Source: an uncultured Senegalimassilia sp.
Lineage (GTDB): Bacteria; Actinomycetota; Coriobacteriia; Coriobacteriales; Eggerthellaceae
NCBI RefSeq assembly: GCF_934630535.1
Contig: NZ_CAKTVU010000001.1
Coordinates: 62,001 to 126,000 of the forward strand
Reading direction: 5' to 3'
DNA length: 64,000 bases
The position numbers and the translations under genes are program-made. The first letter of the stretch is position 1. Each line of letters starts with the position of its first letter. Positions 27,326-36,257 of this stretch are shown piece by piece. Below the pieces are notes generated by a model. The model was not told the DNA's origin, made no database searches, and saw nothing but the letters and a program-made list of their open reading frames with translations.

Positions 27326-27973
27326 ATGCGCGTAGAAATATCGCATTACACTAAAGCAATAAAAGGCATAACGGTTCTTGACGACGTCAATCTAATTCTT
27401 GAACCAGGAACATGCTATGGCCTACGTGGTAAAAACGGGTCTGGCAAAACAATGTTGATGCGTGCAATTGCTGGTTTGCTTTTCCCAACGTCGGGCGGCG
27501 TTTTTGTTGATGGCAAAAAACTGGGGAAAGACATTGACTTCCCTGCTTCTGTGGGTCTACTGATAGAGACTCCGTCGTTTTTGCCTCGATACGCAGGGTT
27601 TAAGAACCTGCAGTTACTTGCTGGGTTGCGCGGGGTCGCCGGTGGCGACGACATAGCTGAAGCTCTTCGCCGCGTTGGTCTTGATTCCGATGATAAGCGG
27701 CCTTATCGCAAATACTCACTTGGTATGCAGCAACGTTTGGGGATTGCGTGTGCCATTATGGAACATCCGGACCTCATTCTTTTAGATGAGCCCATCAACG
27801 CACTTGACCCATCTGGGGTTGCGCGCGTAGAAACAATTGTGCGCGAAGAAAAAGAGCGCGGGGCAATTGTTGTTGTGGCTTGTCACGACGCTGAAGAGTT
27901 AGACCTTCTTGCTGACGAGATTTTCGTCATGGCGGAAGGGCGTTTGACAAGTCACGAAAAAGCGGGTGGCTAA
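27326..27973 (+). CDS. ABC transporter ATP-binding protein
   Basis: 215 residues from ATG 27326 (GGAG 5 bases upstream); an earlier start adds a hydrophobic leader that does not fit an ATPase. Walker A GKNGSGKT, signature YSLGMQQRLGIA, Walker B LILLDEPINALD, and the switch histidine in VACHD are all intact. It powers the membrane proteins encoded downstream. Cytoplasmic. With two membrane partners it forms an exporter or an antibiotic/bacteriocin-resistance type transporter. Confidence 0.92.
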   Translation: MRVEISHYTKAIKGITVLDDVNLILEPGTCYGLRGKNGSGKTMLMRAIAGLLFPTSGGVFVDGKKLGKDIDFPASVGLLIETPSFLPRYAGFKNLQLLAGLRGVAGGDDIAEALRRVGLDSDDKRPYRKYSLGMQQRLGIACAIMEHPDLILLDEPINALDPSGVARVETIVREEKERGAIVVVACHDAEELDLLADEIFVMAEGRLTSHEKAGG

Positions 27974-27974
27974 G

Positions 27975-28637
27975 ATGCGACAAATGAAGAACACGGCTTC
28001 CGTAAAGCGTCCTATTAAATTAGCTATTGCACTTGCGCTTGTAATATTATTGGTTGCAGCTTGTACGCTTCGCATCTATTCGGTAAATAACCCGTCCCAA
28101 CAGAAACCCCCTGTTAGCTATTCGATTTTCGAAGACATGCCAATCCTGAACTCCGCTGGTTCTGATGTGTATGCTAGGGCGCTTCACTATTGCGTCCTGT
28201 CCAAAGATGAAGCAATGTCCGCTTTTCCCAATTGCCAAAGCGAATTGGAAATATTGGGGCCCGATGTAAAGACCAAATTACTTGTTGTTCGAGTCGTCTT
28301 TTCAAACAAGAGCGATAGTGAACAGGTTGTAGAGCCTGGGCGCTTAACGGCTCAAGCGGGCACCTGGGCGAACGGTATGGATGCCGGACTGTTTTGCAAA
28401 ATAAACAACGTCACGGGTATGGCGGGACGCCTCGCCGCAGGTCAATCTGTGGAGATGCTGGTTCCTTATGTTGCGTCCGACAATCAGTTTGGCTTTAGCC
28501 GCGAATGGGATACGTTTGAAAACGCGTCATTCAACTTGGTGACGGCGACGTACCCGCAAAAAACGTATATCCAACTTTCAAACAAGCTTGCCCTTGAAGA
28601 TTTTTCCTTTTCATCTAGCTCAGGGGAGGAGAAATAG
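27975..28637 (+). CDS. Predicted lipoprotein with Ig-like domain (first of two)
   Basis: 220 residues. Hydrophobic leader IKLAIALALVILLVAAC with lipobox-like VAAC near residue 27. The rest is beta-rich with a pattern LLVVRVVFSNKSDSEQVVEPGRL...AGQSVEMLVPY...TYPQKTYIQLSNKL, like extracellular Ig-like domains that follow ABC islands in Gram-positive bacteria. The ATG at 27975 starts right after the ATPase stop; a GTG at 27966 is possible. It is paralogous in layout to the lipoprotein at 30347. Function unknown. Confidence 0.75.
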   Translation: MRQMKNTASVKRPIKLAIALALVILLVAACTLRIYSVNNPSQQKPPVSYSIFEDMPILNSAGSDVYARALHYCVLSKDEAMSAFPNCQSELEILGPDVKTKLLVVRVVFSNKSDSEQVVEPGRLTAQAGTWANGMDAGLFCKINNVTGMAGRLAAGQSVEMLVPYVASDNQFGFSREWDTFENASFNLVTATYPQKTYIQLSNKLALEDFSFSSSSGEEK

Positions 28638-28638
28638 G

Positions 28639-29472
28639 ATGAAGCGCGCAATTGCGTATGAGATTAAGCGAGCCTTTGGCTCTAGCGGCTTTGCCGTAGC
28701 CTTGTTTGCTGCGCTGGTGCTTTCTGTTACTCAAGTTGCCATGGTTTCTGCTCCGTTTGCATATTCCGATGGCTGGCAATTTTGGCGAAATGGTGCGAAT
28801 GGCGCGTTTCCTCCATCAGCTTACAATACCTGGATAGGGCTTACTGCGTACTCGGTTTTCACGATGATGTTTTACTATGCACTCCCTTTGCTGGCTTGTT
28901 TTCCCGCAGCGAGCTCCTTGTGCTTTGATGTCCATTCTGGGTATGCGTGCCAGGTTGTTTCGCGTATTGGCCGAGTACATTACATCGTTTCGAAAATACT
29001 TGCCGCCAGTCTGACGGCGGCGATTGTGATTGCTGTGCCGTTGGTGCTGAATGTTACGGCAACGGCGTGCCTGGTGCCTGCATTATGGCCGGACTCGGCT
29101 GAGTCTACGTTCTTTGTGAGGCCGAGCAATACGTTGGCGAGCGTATTCTTCGCGTGCCCGCTAGCGTTTATTGCTCTGTTTTCTGCATTGGCGGTAGGCT
29201 TGGGCGTTGCTTGCGTGGCGTTGTCCTGTGCACTGTCGTTTTTGGTTAGCAGCCGGTTCATCGTTTTGCTTGCCCCTATGGCGGCATGCTTTGCTCTTCA
29301 ATTCGCCTTGCAAGGTTCCGCTATTGCAGGCTTTGCTCCTATCAATGCGATATTGCCGTTTCAGCCTCAGCCTTCGATTTTTGTGATTTCAGCTGGGTTG
29401 CAAATGCTTGCCATTGTTGCTTTGTTTGGCGTTACGGTCTTGCAAACTAAACGGTTTGAGGGTACGCAATGA
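28639..29472 (+). CDS. ABC-transporter membrane protein (first)
   Basis: 277 residues with about six hydrophobic segments and a short basic N-terminus (MKRAIAYEIKRAFGSSGF), the build of ABC-2-type permease subunits. ATG 28639 follows GGGGAGGAG, one base after the preceding stop. It lacks a recognisable enzyme motif. It probably forms the channel together with one or both of the other membrane proteins. Confidence 0.75.
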   Translation: MKRAIAYEIKRAFGSSGFAVALFAALVLSVTQVAMVSAPFAYSDGWQFWRNGANGAFPPSAYNTWIGLTAYSVFTMMFYYALPLLACFPAASSLCFDVHSGYACQVVSRIGRVHYIVSKILAASLTAAIVIAVPLVLNVTATACLVPALWPDSAESTFFVRPSNTLASVFFACPLAFIALFSALAVGLGVACVALSCALSFLVSSRFIVLLAPMAACFALQFALQGSAIAGFAPINAILPFQPQPSIFVISAGLQMLAIVALFGVTVLQTKRFEGTQ

Positions 29473-30344
29473 GCGCAGCGGGGCGTCATTGGGTTGTATC
29501 AGGCATCGAATACATGTGGAAAGTGAACCGGTCGGTTTCTTTTGTTCTGACGGTTTACGGAGTGCTATCAGCGGTGCTTCTTGCAAGGTCAATTTGGGCA
29601 GCTGATAGTTTGCTTGATGTGTGGACTACGCTAGGAGTTGGTCCTTCGTATGGCGGAGGGTCTGGGTTGTTGAGCGTAACCTGGGTTGATTGTCTGCTGT
29701 TCTTTCTGTTTGGTATGAAGGAGCCGTCAGGTGCAATAAACGAGGTTTTAGCTTTGAACATTGCGTGGGTTCTTTTGTTCGTAGTGGTTGGCTTTGCGGC
29801 TTGCTGCGCGGCCGGGCATAAGTGCACTTTGCCGGTTGCTTTGAGGTGCGGGGGCAGGAAAAGGCAAGCTCTGATTATGCTGCTGTGGTTGGTAACGGTT
29901 GTCTTGTTGCTGCTAGCTGAGCTTGCTGTCATTGCGTATATTGTCCCAGCCGCATTAGGCGTGCTGGCTCAAGGCGATATATGCTCGCTTTCTCCGTATG
30001 TTCAGCTGTTGGTTAGGGAAGGGGTCAGCTCGTTAGAGCTTGCGGACTTTGGACTTATGCTCGTTGCGAATGCTGCCTGGCTGATTGCGGTGGCATTGGG
30101 TGTAGCGGCATTCTGCACGATTGCTGGTCGTCCCCTGGCTATGTTGTTGTTGCTTGGAGTGGCTGTTGGCTCGGCGTATGCGCCAACGGCGCTTCCTTTG
30201 TTGGATTATGCGATGATTGCTCGTTCTGCGATATTCGGGCCAGGCTTGATTGAACCGCTTATGAGCATGTTTATTGCGGTTGTTGTTGATGCTGTGGCGC
30301 TGTTGTTTCTGGTCGTCGCTCGAATGCGTGCTGAATGGAAGTGA
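29469..30344 (+). CDS. ABC-transporter membrane protein (second)
   Basis: 291 residues with about six hydrophobic segments. Start ATG overlaps the previous stop (ATGA), which points to coupled translation. Same general build as the first membrane protein but low sequence similarity by eye. Likely partner subunit of the transporter. Confidence 0.72.
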   Translation: MSAAGRHWVVSGIEYMWKVNRSVSFVLTVYGVLSAVLLARSIWAADSLLDVWTTLGVGPSYGGGSGLLSVTWVDCLLFFLFGMKEPSGAINEVLALNIAWVLLFVVVGFAACCAAGHKCTLPVALRCGGRKRQALIMLLWLVTVVLLLLAELAVIAYIVPAALGVLAQGDICSLSPYVQLLVREGVSSLELADFGLMLVANAAWLIAVALGVAAFCTIAGRPLAMLLLLGVAVGSAYAPTALPLLDYAMIARSAIFGPGLIEPLMSMFIAVVVDAVALLFLVVARMRAEWK

Positions 30345-30346
30345 AT

Positions 30347-31066
30347 ATGATTAATGCGATAGTGCGTTCTGCGAAGGATGCTAGGACGTTGACTGTAACA
30401 ACTGGACTGACTGTCGCGCTTCTAGCCTTATTGTGCGGGTGTTCTTCACTCCCTTCTTCCCATACGGGGGAGGTGTCTGTAGATCCGGGTGACGCATTGG
30501 ATGTGCAAGGTGCGAGAGTTTCGGAAGGGCTTCCTTTTAATAGCTCGATTATTAATAAAGCATCAGCGGACGAAGGGGATCTTGTCATAACGCTGCTTGA
30601 ATATAGCGTTGGCTCATCATTGCCATCAGGTGCGGTTCCCCTTTGGATGAATGGTCAGGCGGACGAAAGCGTGGGCGGACATTGGGAGATTAATGAGGAC
30701 GGTGCGTTTTCCGATGGCTGGGCGTTTGTGAACGCTCGTTTTCGCGTGACAAATAACGAAGATGTTGCAAGAACGTTTAACGTGGGGACTTTCCGGCTGA
30801 TGCCTTTCAATGAAGCTGGCGAAAGGGTGCCATTGCTGTATGGGGCCGACCCTATTTGGTTTGAATTGGGCGAACCGAACACGAAGAGCTACTATAACGC
30901 GACTGTTCAACCGCATGAGTCGGTGGAATTTGGTATGTCGTTTATTTGTCGGGAGGATTTGTTTGACAATGCTACCGTTTATCTAACCGTTGGCGAAGAC
31001 ATTATCGGCCTTGAAACCACGAATATAAAAGGCTTCCTTCTCGGGTCAACTGCGGAGCAGCAATGA
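30347..31066 (+). CDS. Predicted lipoprotein with Ig-like domain (second)
   Basis: 239 residues from ATG 30347, 2 bases after the previous stop; an in-frame ATG at 30335 overlaps that stop. Leader ends in LLALLCGCSS, a lipobox-like site near residue 27. The rest resembles the lipoprotein at 27975: NARFRVTNNEDVARTFNVGTFRL...QPHESVEFGMSFICREDLFDNATVYLTV. A twin arrangement of lipoproteins around the transporter suggests an extracellular sensing or immunity role, but this is inference. Confidence 0.72.
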   Translation: MINAIVRSAKDARTLTVTTGLTVALLALLCGCSSLPSSHTGEVSVDPGDALDVQGARVSEGLPFNSSIINKASADEGDLVITLLEYSVGSSLPSGAVPLWMNGQADESVGGHWEINEDGAFSDGWAFVNARFRVTNNEDVARTFNVGTFRLMPFNEAGERVPLLYGADPIWFELGEPNTKSYYNATVQPHESVEFGMSFICREDLFDNATVYLTVGEDIIGLETTNIKGFLLGSTAEQQ

Positions 31067-31908
31067 ACAGCTTGCGTTTTTCCGAGCGAAAGACGGCGAT
31101 ACGATCGTTTGGAGGCTTGTTTAGGATGCATAAAAGTTTACCGTTTGCAGCGTTGCTGGTCGGGATTGTTGCTGCATCTTTTGCGTGCGTGAAAACGGCG
31201 GTTTCCGTTGACATAGGGCTGTGCGCTATGGATTGCTTGCTTGATGCTTGCGATTCGGCGCGGGGGGTTCCTCTGTTGTGGTTGGTGTGCCCGGTGCTCT
31301 CGGCGTTTTATCTTGGGTGGTTGTGGCAGGCGCGTGAGGTGCCGGTTGCGGTTGTTCTTTCGGGAAGTCGCGTTCGCTTGGCGGGTGCTCAGTTAGCGGA
31401 TGCCGTAATTGTCTCGGTTGCGGTTTCGCTGGCTTTCGTAGTGTCGCTGATATTGTTTGGCGTGTTGCTTACGGGGGGCTTTTGCAACTTCGACGCCACA
31501 GCAAGTCGTTTCGCTTACGTCAACAAGGGGCTTACGCTTGAAATTGTGCCGGTGACAGAAATAGTCGCGACGGTCTATCTGTACTGCGCTGTCTCTCAGG
31601 TAGCGTTATTTGCGGTGTTTTATGTTGTGCGGAATTTCGTGGCTACGAAGGGGGCAATAGCAATTTTGGGAGTGCTTTGCTTGCCTGCGGTGCACGGTCA
31701 CGATTCGTTTATCTACGATGTTGCGCACAATATTCTTGGTGGTTCGATTATTTTCCCCAATCCGCTTTCGTTCTTGTTCGAGACTGCAAATGTGGGTCAC
31801 TCATCATGGTTGCCTGGGGCTGGTCATGGGCTTCTCTCGTTGCTTGCTATGATGGGTGTATTGTTAGTGTTTGCGTTTTTGCTGGCTCGCAGGCGAGAGT
31901 TTTTGTGA
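31063..31908 (+). CDS. Membrane protein (third of the island)
   Basis: 281 residues with about six hydrophobic segments; a basic N-terminus and a conserved-looking central segment FVATKGAIAILGVLCLPAVHGHD. Start overlaps the previous stop (ATGA). No enzyme motif. Likely another permease subunit or an immunity membrane protein. Last gene of the operon; a shared hairpin follows. Confidence 0.7.
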   Translation: MNSLRFSERKTAIRSFGGLFRMHKSLPFAALLVGIVAASFACVKTAVSVDIGLCAMDCLLDACDSARGVPLLWLVCPVLSAFYLGWLWQAREVPVAVVLSGSRVRLAGAQLADAVIVSVAVSLAFVVSLILFGVLLTGGFCNFDATASRFAYVNKGLTLEIVPVTEIVATVYLYCAVSQVALFAVFYVVRNFVATKGAIAILGVLCLPAVHGHDSFIYDVAHNILGGSIIFPNPLSFLFETANVGHSSWLPGAGHGLLSLLAMMGVLLVFAFLLARRREFL

Positions 31909-31973
31909 CGCAAACGCAAAACTGCGAGACGCGGCAGGGCAAGAACTTGCGAGTCGTCCTCCCCTAAAAATAA

Positions 31974-31998
31974 GAAACCCGGCTCGTGGCCGGGTTTC
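31974..31998 (-). terminator. Bidirectional terminator between the ABC island and the hydrolase
   Basis: Perfect arms GAAACCCGGC (31974-31983) and GCCGGGTTTC (31989-31998). Leftward it is followed by a T-rich stretch (TTATTTTT), so it fits best as terminator of the leftward hydrolase gene; it may also stop the island transcript. Confidence 0.8.
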
Positions 31999-32001
31999 CC
32001 T

Positions 32002-33162
32002 TTAGATCATATTCATCTGCGCAAGCGTTGCGTTGTACCAGTGCTCCCAGTTCGGCGGGCAGTACTTCTTGGCGGCGTCCACCGAGATGGTGTAGCCGTA
32101 GCCGCGGGCAAGGCCGGCCACATGATCGCGGATGGCCTCTTCCCAGCTTCCCCAGCTGCAGCCGCCCCAGCCCCAGGCGTTGCAGCTGCCGGAGCAGTAC
32201 AGGCCCTTGGAGCTTTCGGTGTTGGAGATGGCGGGTGACCAACGCGGGTCCACGCCGTAATCCCAAGCGGCCTCGGCGAACACCTTGCCCGTGCCTGCCA
32301 TAGGCGAACCAGCCAGATATGCGTCGATGCGGCCGGCCCACTGCGCCACGAACACGTCGCGCTCACTTGCCCAGTCGGCGCCGTCGTCGCCGGGTGCCTC
32401 CACGGTGCCCGCGGAAGATCCGCCCGCTGCCTCGGCGGCAGCCGGAGCGCTGGCGGAATCGGCCTGCTCCTGCTTGTCCGCCTCCTTTGCGGTTTCGGCC
32501 TTGGCTGCCTCGGCTTCAGCGGCCTTTGCGGCCTCTTCGGCCTGGCGGGCAGCTTCCTCCTGCGCTTTGCGCTGGGCCTCCTGGCGCGCCTGCTGGGCGG
32601 CGGAAAGCGCCTGCTCGGCGTTGGCCGCTTCGGCGTCGGCGTCCTTCTTCGCCTGCGACAGGTCGCGATGCGTCTGGTCGAGCTCGTCCTTCAGTTCGCC
32701 AAGGCGCTTGATCTCGGCCTGGTTGCTGCTGTAGATGTGGGACACGTACTCAAGCGACGTGAAGAAGTCCACGATGTTCTCGGAGCTGAGGACCATTTCC
32801 AGCAAGCCGGGCGTGGAAGCCTGCGTCTTGTACAGCTTCACCGCGGCAGCGGAGCTGCGCTCCTGCTGAGTGGGAAGGGCCTCCTCGATTTCGGCGATGC
32901 GCGCCTCGTTGTCGGCGATCTGCTGATTCAGGTCGCCGATGCGGCTTATGGCCTGGTCATATTCGGCGGCAGTGCGCTCGACTTCTTGCTGTGCGGCGTC
33001 GGCCTGCACGTTCGTGTCGATGTCCTCCGCCCATGCGGTTTGCTGCGAAAGGCCCACGACCGGCACGCTTGCGAAGGCCAGCGTCGCGCTCAAGGCGACG
33101 GTCAGCGGCAAGCGGTGGCGAGGGCGGCTGCTCGGGTTCGTTTGAAGTTTGTTAGAAAACAT
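32002..33162 (-). CDS. Secreted peptidoglycan hydrolase-like protein with coiled coil
   Basis: 386 residues. Signal peptide with cleavage near AWA-ED (residue 46), then a long coiled coil (about 55-230; PcsB-like N-terminal layout) rich in Glu/Ala/Lys with a low-complexity linker. The C-terminal about 130 residues form a lysozyme-like domain (FAEAAWDYGVDPRWSPAISNTESSKG...CNAWGWGGCSWGS). The glutamate in SNTES is a candidate catalytic residue. Four cysteines in GLYCSGSCNAWGWGGC are unusual and may form disulfides. ATG 33162 follows GAAGGATGGCGG. Likely acts on cell-wall glycan during division or growth. Confidence 0.82.
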   Translation of the reverse strand: MFSNKLQTNPSSRPRHRLPLTVALSATLAFASVPVVGLSQQTAWAEDIDTNVQADAAQQEVERTAAEYDQAISRIGDLNQQIADNEARIAEIEEALPTQQERSSAAAVKLYKTQASTPGLLEMVLSSENIVDFFTSLEYVSHIYSSNQAEIKRLGELKDELDQTHRDLSQAKKDADAEAANAEQALSAAQQARQEAQRKAQEEAARQAEEAAKAAEAEAAKAETAKEADKQEQADSASAPAAAEAAGGSSAGTVEAPGDDGADWASERDVFVAQWAGRIDAYLAGSPMAGTGKVFAEAAWDYGVDPRWSPAISNTESSKGLYCSGSCNAWGWGGCSWGSWEEAIRDHVAGLARGYGYTISVDAAKKYCPPNWEHWYNATLAQMNMI

Positions 33163-33402
33163 CCGCCATCCTTCGATTTATAACAATTGCCGTTGATTAT
33201 ACCGGGCGGATATGTGCAAACCGTGCCGCTCATTAAACGTGCACAAGCGCTCGAGCCCGCCGGATCGCCCGATGATTGCGTGGTGGCGGGTTTGGGGGCA
33301 GGCTTCGCGCCGTCCCCGCGTGGTACAATCAAAGGCACTGCGAAAACCCAGGTTGGCGGGGCATCATTCGCCCGACTGCGGCCGCGAGCAAAAGGAAGCA
33401 CC
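33163..33402. promoter_or_regulatory. Divergent promoter region of the hydrolase and metG
   Basis: Holds a leftward TATAAT at 33193-33200 for the hydrolase and a rightward TACAAT near 33325 for metG. No T-box-like structure is visible upstream of metG. The matching -35 boxes are unclear. Confidence 0.4.
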
Positions 33403-34989
33403 ATGTCAAAGGGAACCTACTCGTTCACCACGCCCATCTATTACGTGAACGCCGAGCCCCACTTGGGCACGGCCTACACTACCGTCGCCGCCGACACCGT
33501 CGCGCGCTACCAGCGCATGAACGGCTACGACGTGGCGTTCGTCACGGGCATGGACGAGCATGGCCAGAAAGTGGCCGATACCGCCGAGTCGAAGGGCATG
33601 ACCCCGCAGGCCTGGTGCGATTCCATGGAGCCGGCGTTCCGCAACGTGTGGGACCTGCTCGACATCACCTACACCGATTTCGTGCGCACCACCCAGCCGC
33701 GCCACGCCCGCACCGTGCAGAAGTTCTGGCAGGACCTGTTCGACAAGGGCTGGTGCTACAAGGGCAGCTACGAGGGTTGGTACTGCGTGCACGAGGAAAC
33801 CTATTACGCCGAGTCCGACCTTGAGAAGAACGAGGACGGCGAGCTGGTGTGCCCCGACTGCCATCGCCCGGTGCAGAAGGCCGGCGGCGAGGAGAACTGG
33901 TTCTTCAAGCTCTCCGAGTTCCAGGAGCCGCTGCTGAAGTTCTACGAGGAGAACCCCGACTTCATCCGTCCCGAAACGCGCAAGAACGAGGTGGTCACCT
34001 TCGTGAAGAGCGGCCTGAAGGACCTGTCCATCAGCCGTTCCACCTTCGACTGGGGCGTGCCGCTGCCCTTCGACGATGGCCACGTGGCCTACGTGTGGGC
34101 CGACGCCCTGCTGGCCTATCTCACGGGCATCGGCTACGGCGACGAGCAGCGCGCCGGCGAGTTCGAGCAGCGCTGGCCCATGCAGTACCACTTCGTGGGC
34201 AAGGACATCACGCGCTTCCACTGCGTCATCTGGCCGGCCATGCTCATGGCCGCCGGCCTGCCCATCACGCACGCGGTGTTCGGCCATGGCTTTTTGCTCA
34301 CCAAGGGCGAGAAGATGTCGAAGTCCAAGGGCAACGGCATGAAGCCCGCCGACCTGGTGAAGATCTTCGGCGTGGACGCGTACCGCTACTACTTCATGTC
34401 CGACGTGCAGTTCGGTCATGACGGCAACATCTCCATGGAGCGCATGGTGCAGGTGTACAACGCTGACCTGGCCAACACCTGGGGCAACCTGTGCAGCCGC
34501 GTGTTCAACATGACGAGCAAGTACTTCGACGGCAAGGTGCCCGCCGTGCCGGCAGACGCCGCCGAGCGCGTTGCCAACCCCATGCTGCCCATCGTCGAGC
34601 AGCTGTACGCGAAGTACGATGCCTGCATGTCCCAGGTCGACTTCACCGGCGCTGCCGCCGCGGTGCAGGAGCTTGCCGGTCGCGTGAACCTCTACGTTGA
34701 GGAAAGCGCCCCGTGGAACCTGGCGAAGAAGGAGGAGACGCAGGGCGACCTGGCCGCCGTCATCTACAACGCGCTCGAGGCCATCCGCATCATCGCGCTG
34801 TACATGGCCCCGTTCATGCCGAACACCTCCAACGAGGTCTTCGATCGCCTGAGCCTGGGCAAGGTCACCGATGTGGTGGACGTCGAGGGCGCCACGAAGT
34901 GGGGCCAGCTGTCCGCCGGCAACATGGTCACCGTGGGCGACCCGCTGTTCCCGCGCCTGAACATGGACGAGATCCAGATCGAGGAATAA
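33403..34989 (+). CDS. metG: Methionyl-tRNA synthetase
   Basis: 528 residues from ATG 33403, which follows AAAAGGAAGCACC; a longer in-frame start at 33187 would add a non-conserved leader. Class I motifs: PHLGTAY (HIGH variant) near residue 18 and KMSKSKG near 304. A CPDC knuckle lies in the insertion around residue 150. It attaches methionine to initiator and elongator tRNA. It heads a conserved run metG-tatD-flavodoxin-rsmA-veg. Confidence 0.96.
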   Translation: MSKGTYSFTTPIYYVNAEPHLGTAYTTVAADTVARYQRMNGYDVAFVTGMDEHGQKVADTAESKGMTPQAWCDSMEPAFRNVWDLLDITYTDFVRTTQPRHARTVQKFWQDLFDKGWCYKGSYEGWYCVHEETYYAESDLEKNEDGELVCPDCHRPVQKAGGEENWFFKLSEFQEPLLKFYEENPDFIRPETRKNEVVTFVKSGLKDLSISRSTFDWGVPLPFDDGHVAYVWADALLAYLTGIGYGDEQRAGEFEQRWPMQYHFVGKDITRFHCVIWPAMLMAAGLPITHAVFGHGFLLTKGEKMSKSKGNGMKPADLVKIFGVDAYRYYFMSDVQFGHDGNISMERMVQVYNADLANTWGNLCSRVFNMTSKYFDGKVPAVPADAAERVANPMLPIVEQLYAKYDACMSQVDFTGAAAAVQELAGRVNLYVEESAPWNLAKKEETQGDLAAVIYNALEAIRIIALYMAPFMPNTSNEVFDRLSLGKVTDVVDVEGATKWGQLSAGNMVTVGDPLFPRLNMDEIQIEE

Positions 34990-35130
34990 AGGGGTTTCGC
35001 CCGCTAAACGGCAGGCGGAACGCTTGATGTTGCGGCAGATCGCGGCGAAGGAACCTCCTCCGCCGCGCCGCACATCGCGACGTCCCGGGCTCCGACGTCG
35101 GACGCTTTGGGGACGTAGCACTAAGTGTCC

Positions 35131-35155
35131 GGGCGAAGGGGAGGACCCTTCGCCC
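35131..35155 (+). other. Hairpin between metG and tatD
   Basis: Perfect 10-base arms GGGCGAAGGG and CCCTTCGCCC with a 5-base loop, 26 bases upstream of tatD. No T-run, so probably an mRNA processing or attenuation structure rather than a full terminator. Confidence 0.45.
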
Positions 35156-35180
35156 TGCTGTATATATAGGGAAGGGATGC

Positions 35181-36257
35181 ATGGCCGAGGAAGAGCAACA
35201 ACCGGTTTTCGATGACGCGCTGTTTCGGCAGAAGCGTAAGCACGGAAGGTTTCGCCTGGTGGAGCCGCCGCGGCTTGCCGGTCCGGTGGTGGACACGCAC
35301 GCGCATGTGCACCTGCTGGCCGACCCGGCGCTGGAGTTCGCGCGCTGCGCGGCGTGGGGCGTGGGCTTCGTCTGCGACATCATTGATGTGCAGGAGGACG
35401 CCCCGAACGTGTTCGAGCGCTTCGATGGCTGGTTTGCCGAAGCGCGGTCGCGCCTGCCCGAAGCGGTGGAGCGCACGCGCGAGGTGTTGGCCGCCGGCGG
35501 CGACGAGCTGACGCATCTGCCCGATGGCGCCGATGCGGCGTGTTTCGCCTTGCCTGCCGATGCGGCGTCGCGCCCGCTGCCGCGCTTGCGCCTGGCGGCC
35601 GGCGTGCATCCGCATAACGCGCGCTTTTACGATGATGCAATGGAATCGCGCCTGGTCAAACGCTTGGCCGACCCGCGTGTATGCGCCGTGGGCGAGATAG
35701 GCCTGGACTACCATTACGACCTGTCGCCGCGCGAGGATCAGCGGCGGGCGTTTCGCCGTCAAATCCGCCTGGCGCACGCTACGGGACTTCCCGCGGCGCT
35801 GCATGTGCGCGAGGCGCATGACGAGGCGTTCGCCATCCTGTGCGAGGAGGGCTTCCCCGAGGCGGGCACGTTGCTGCATTGCTTCGACCTGGACTGGGAA
35901 ACGCTTGAGCCTTGGGTCGATCGGGGTTGCTTCGTGGCTTTGGGCGGTGCGCTCACGTTCAAGCGCTGCCAGGACACGCGCGATGCGGTCGCGCGCACTC
36001 CGCGCAACCTGCTGCTCACCGAAACCGATTCGCCGTACATGACGCCCGAGCCCATGCGCGGCATGCCGTGCGGCCCGGCGCACACCGTGTTCACCGCGGC
36101 GTGCATGGCCGAGATGCTCGGGTGCGAAACCGAGCAGGCCAGGAACGAGATGCTGGCCCAGATCGCGCAAAACGCGCGCGCATTGCTGGACCGCCAGCCC
36201 ACCGCCTGGCAGATCGAACACGCGCAAACCGCCGCAACTGAAAGGAATTGCGAATGA
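35181..36257 (+). CDS. tatD: TatD-family metal-dependent hydrolase
   Basis: 358 residues, longer than the usual 260 because of an acidic N-terminus and inserts. Metal-binding motifs DTHAHVHL, GVHPHNA, GEIGLDYHYDL and the late TETDSPYMTPEPMRG are all present. Predicted 3'-5' exo-DNase/RNase or D-aminoacyl-tRNA-related activity seen in relatives. Its stop overlaps the next start (ATGA). Confidence 0.9.
   Translation: MAEEEQQPVFDDALFRQKRKHGRFRLVEPPRLAGPVVDTHAHVHLLADPALEFARCAAWGVGFVCDIIDVQEDAPNVFERFDGWFAEARSRLPEAVERTREVLAAGGDELTHLPDGADAACFALPADAASRPLPRLRLAAGVHPHNARFYDDAMESRLVKRLADPRVCAVGEIGLDYHYDLSPREDQRRAFRRQIRLAHATGLPAALHVREAHDEAFAILCEEGFPEAGTLLHCFDLDWETLEPWVDRGCFVALGGALTFKRCQDTRDAVARTPRNLLLTETDSPYMTPEPMRGMPCGPAHTVFTAACMAEMLGCETEQARNEMLAQIAQNARALLDRQPTAWQIEHAQTAATERNCE

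Noticed and set aside
33187..33402. Longer N-terminus of methionyl-tRNA synthetase
   Set aside because: The family begins close to the HIGH motif; the extra 72 codons are not conserved-looking and ATG 33403 has a good ribosome site.
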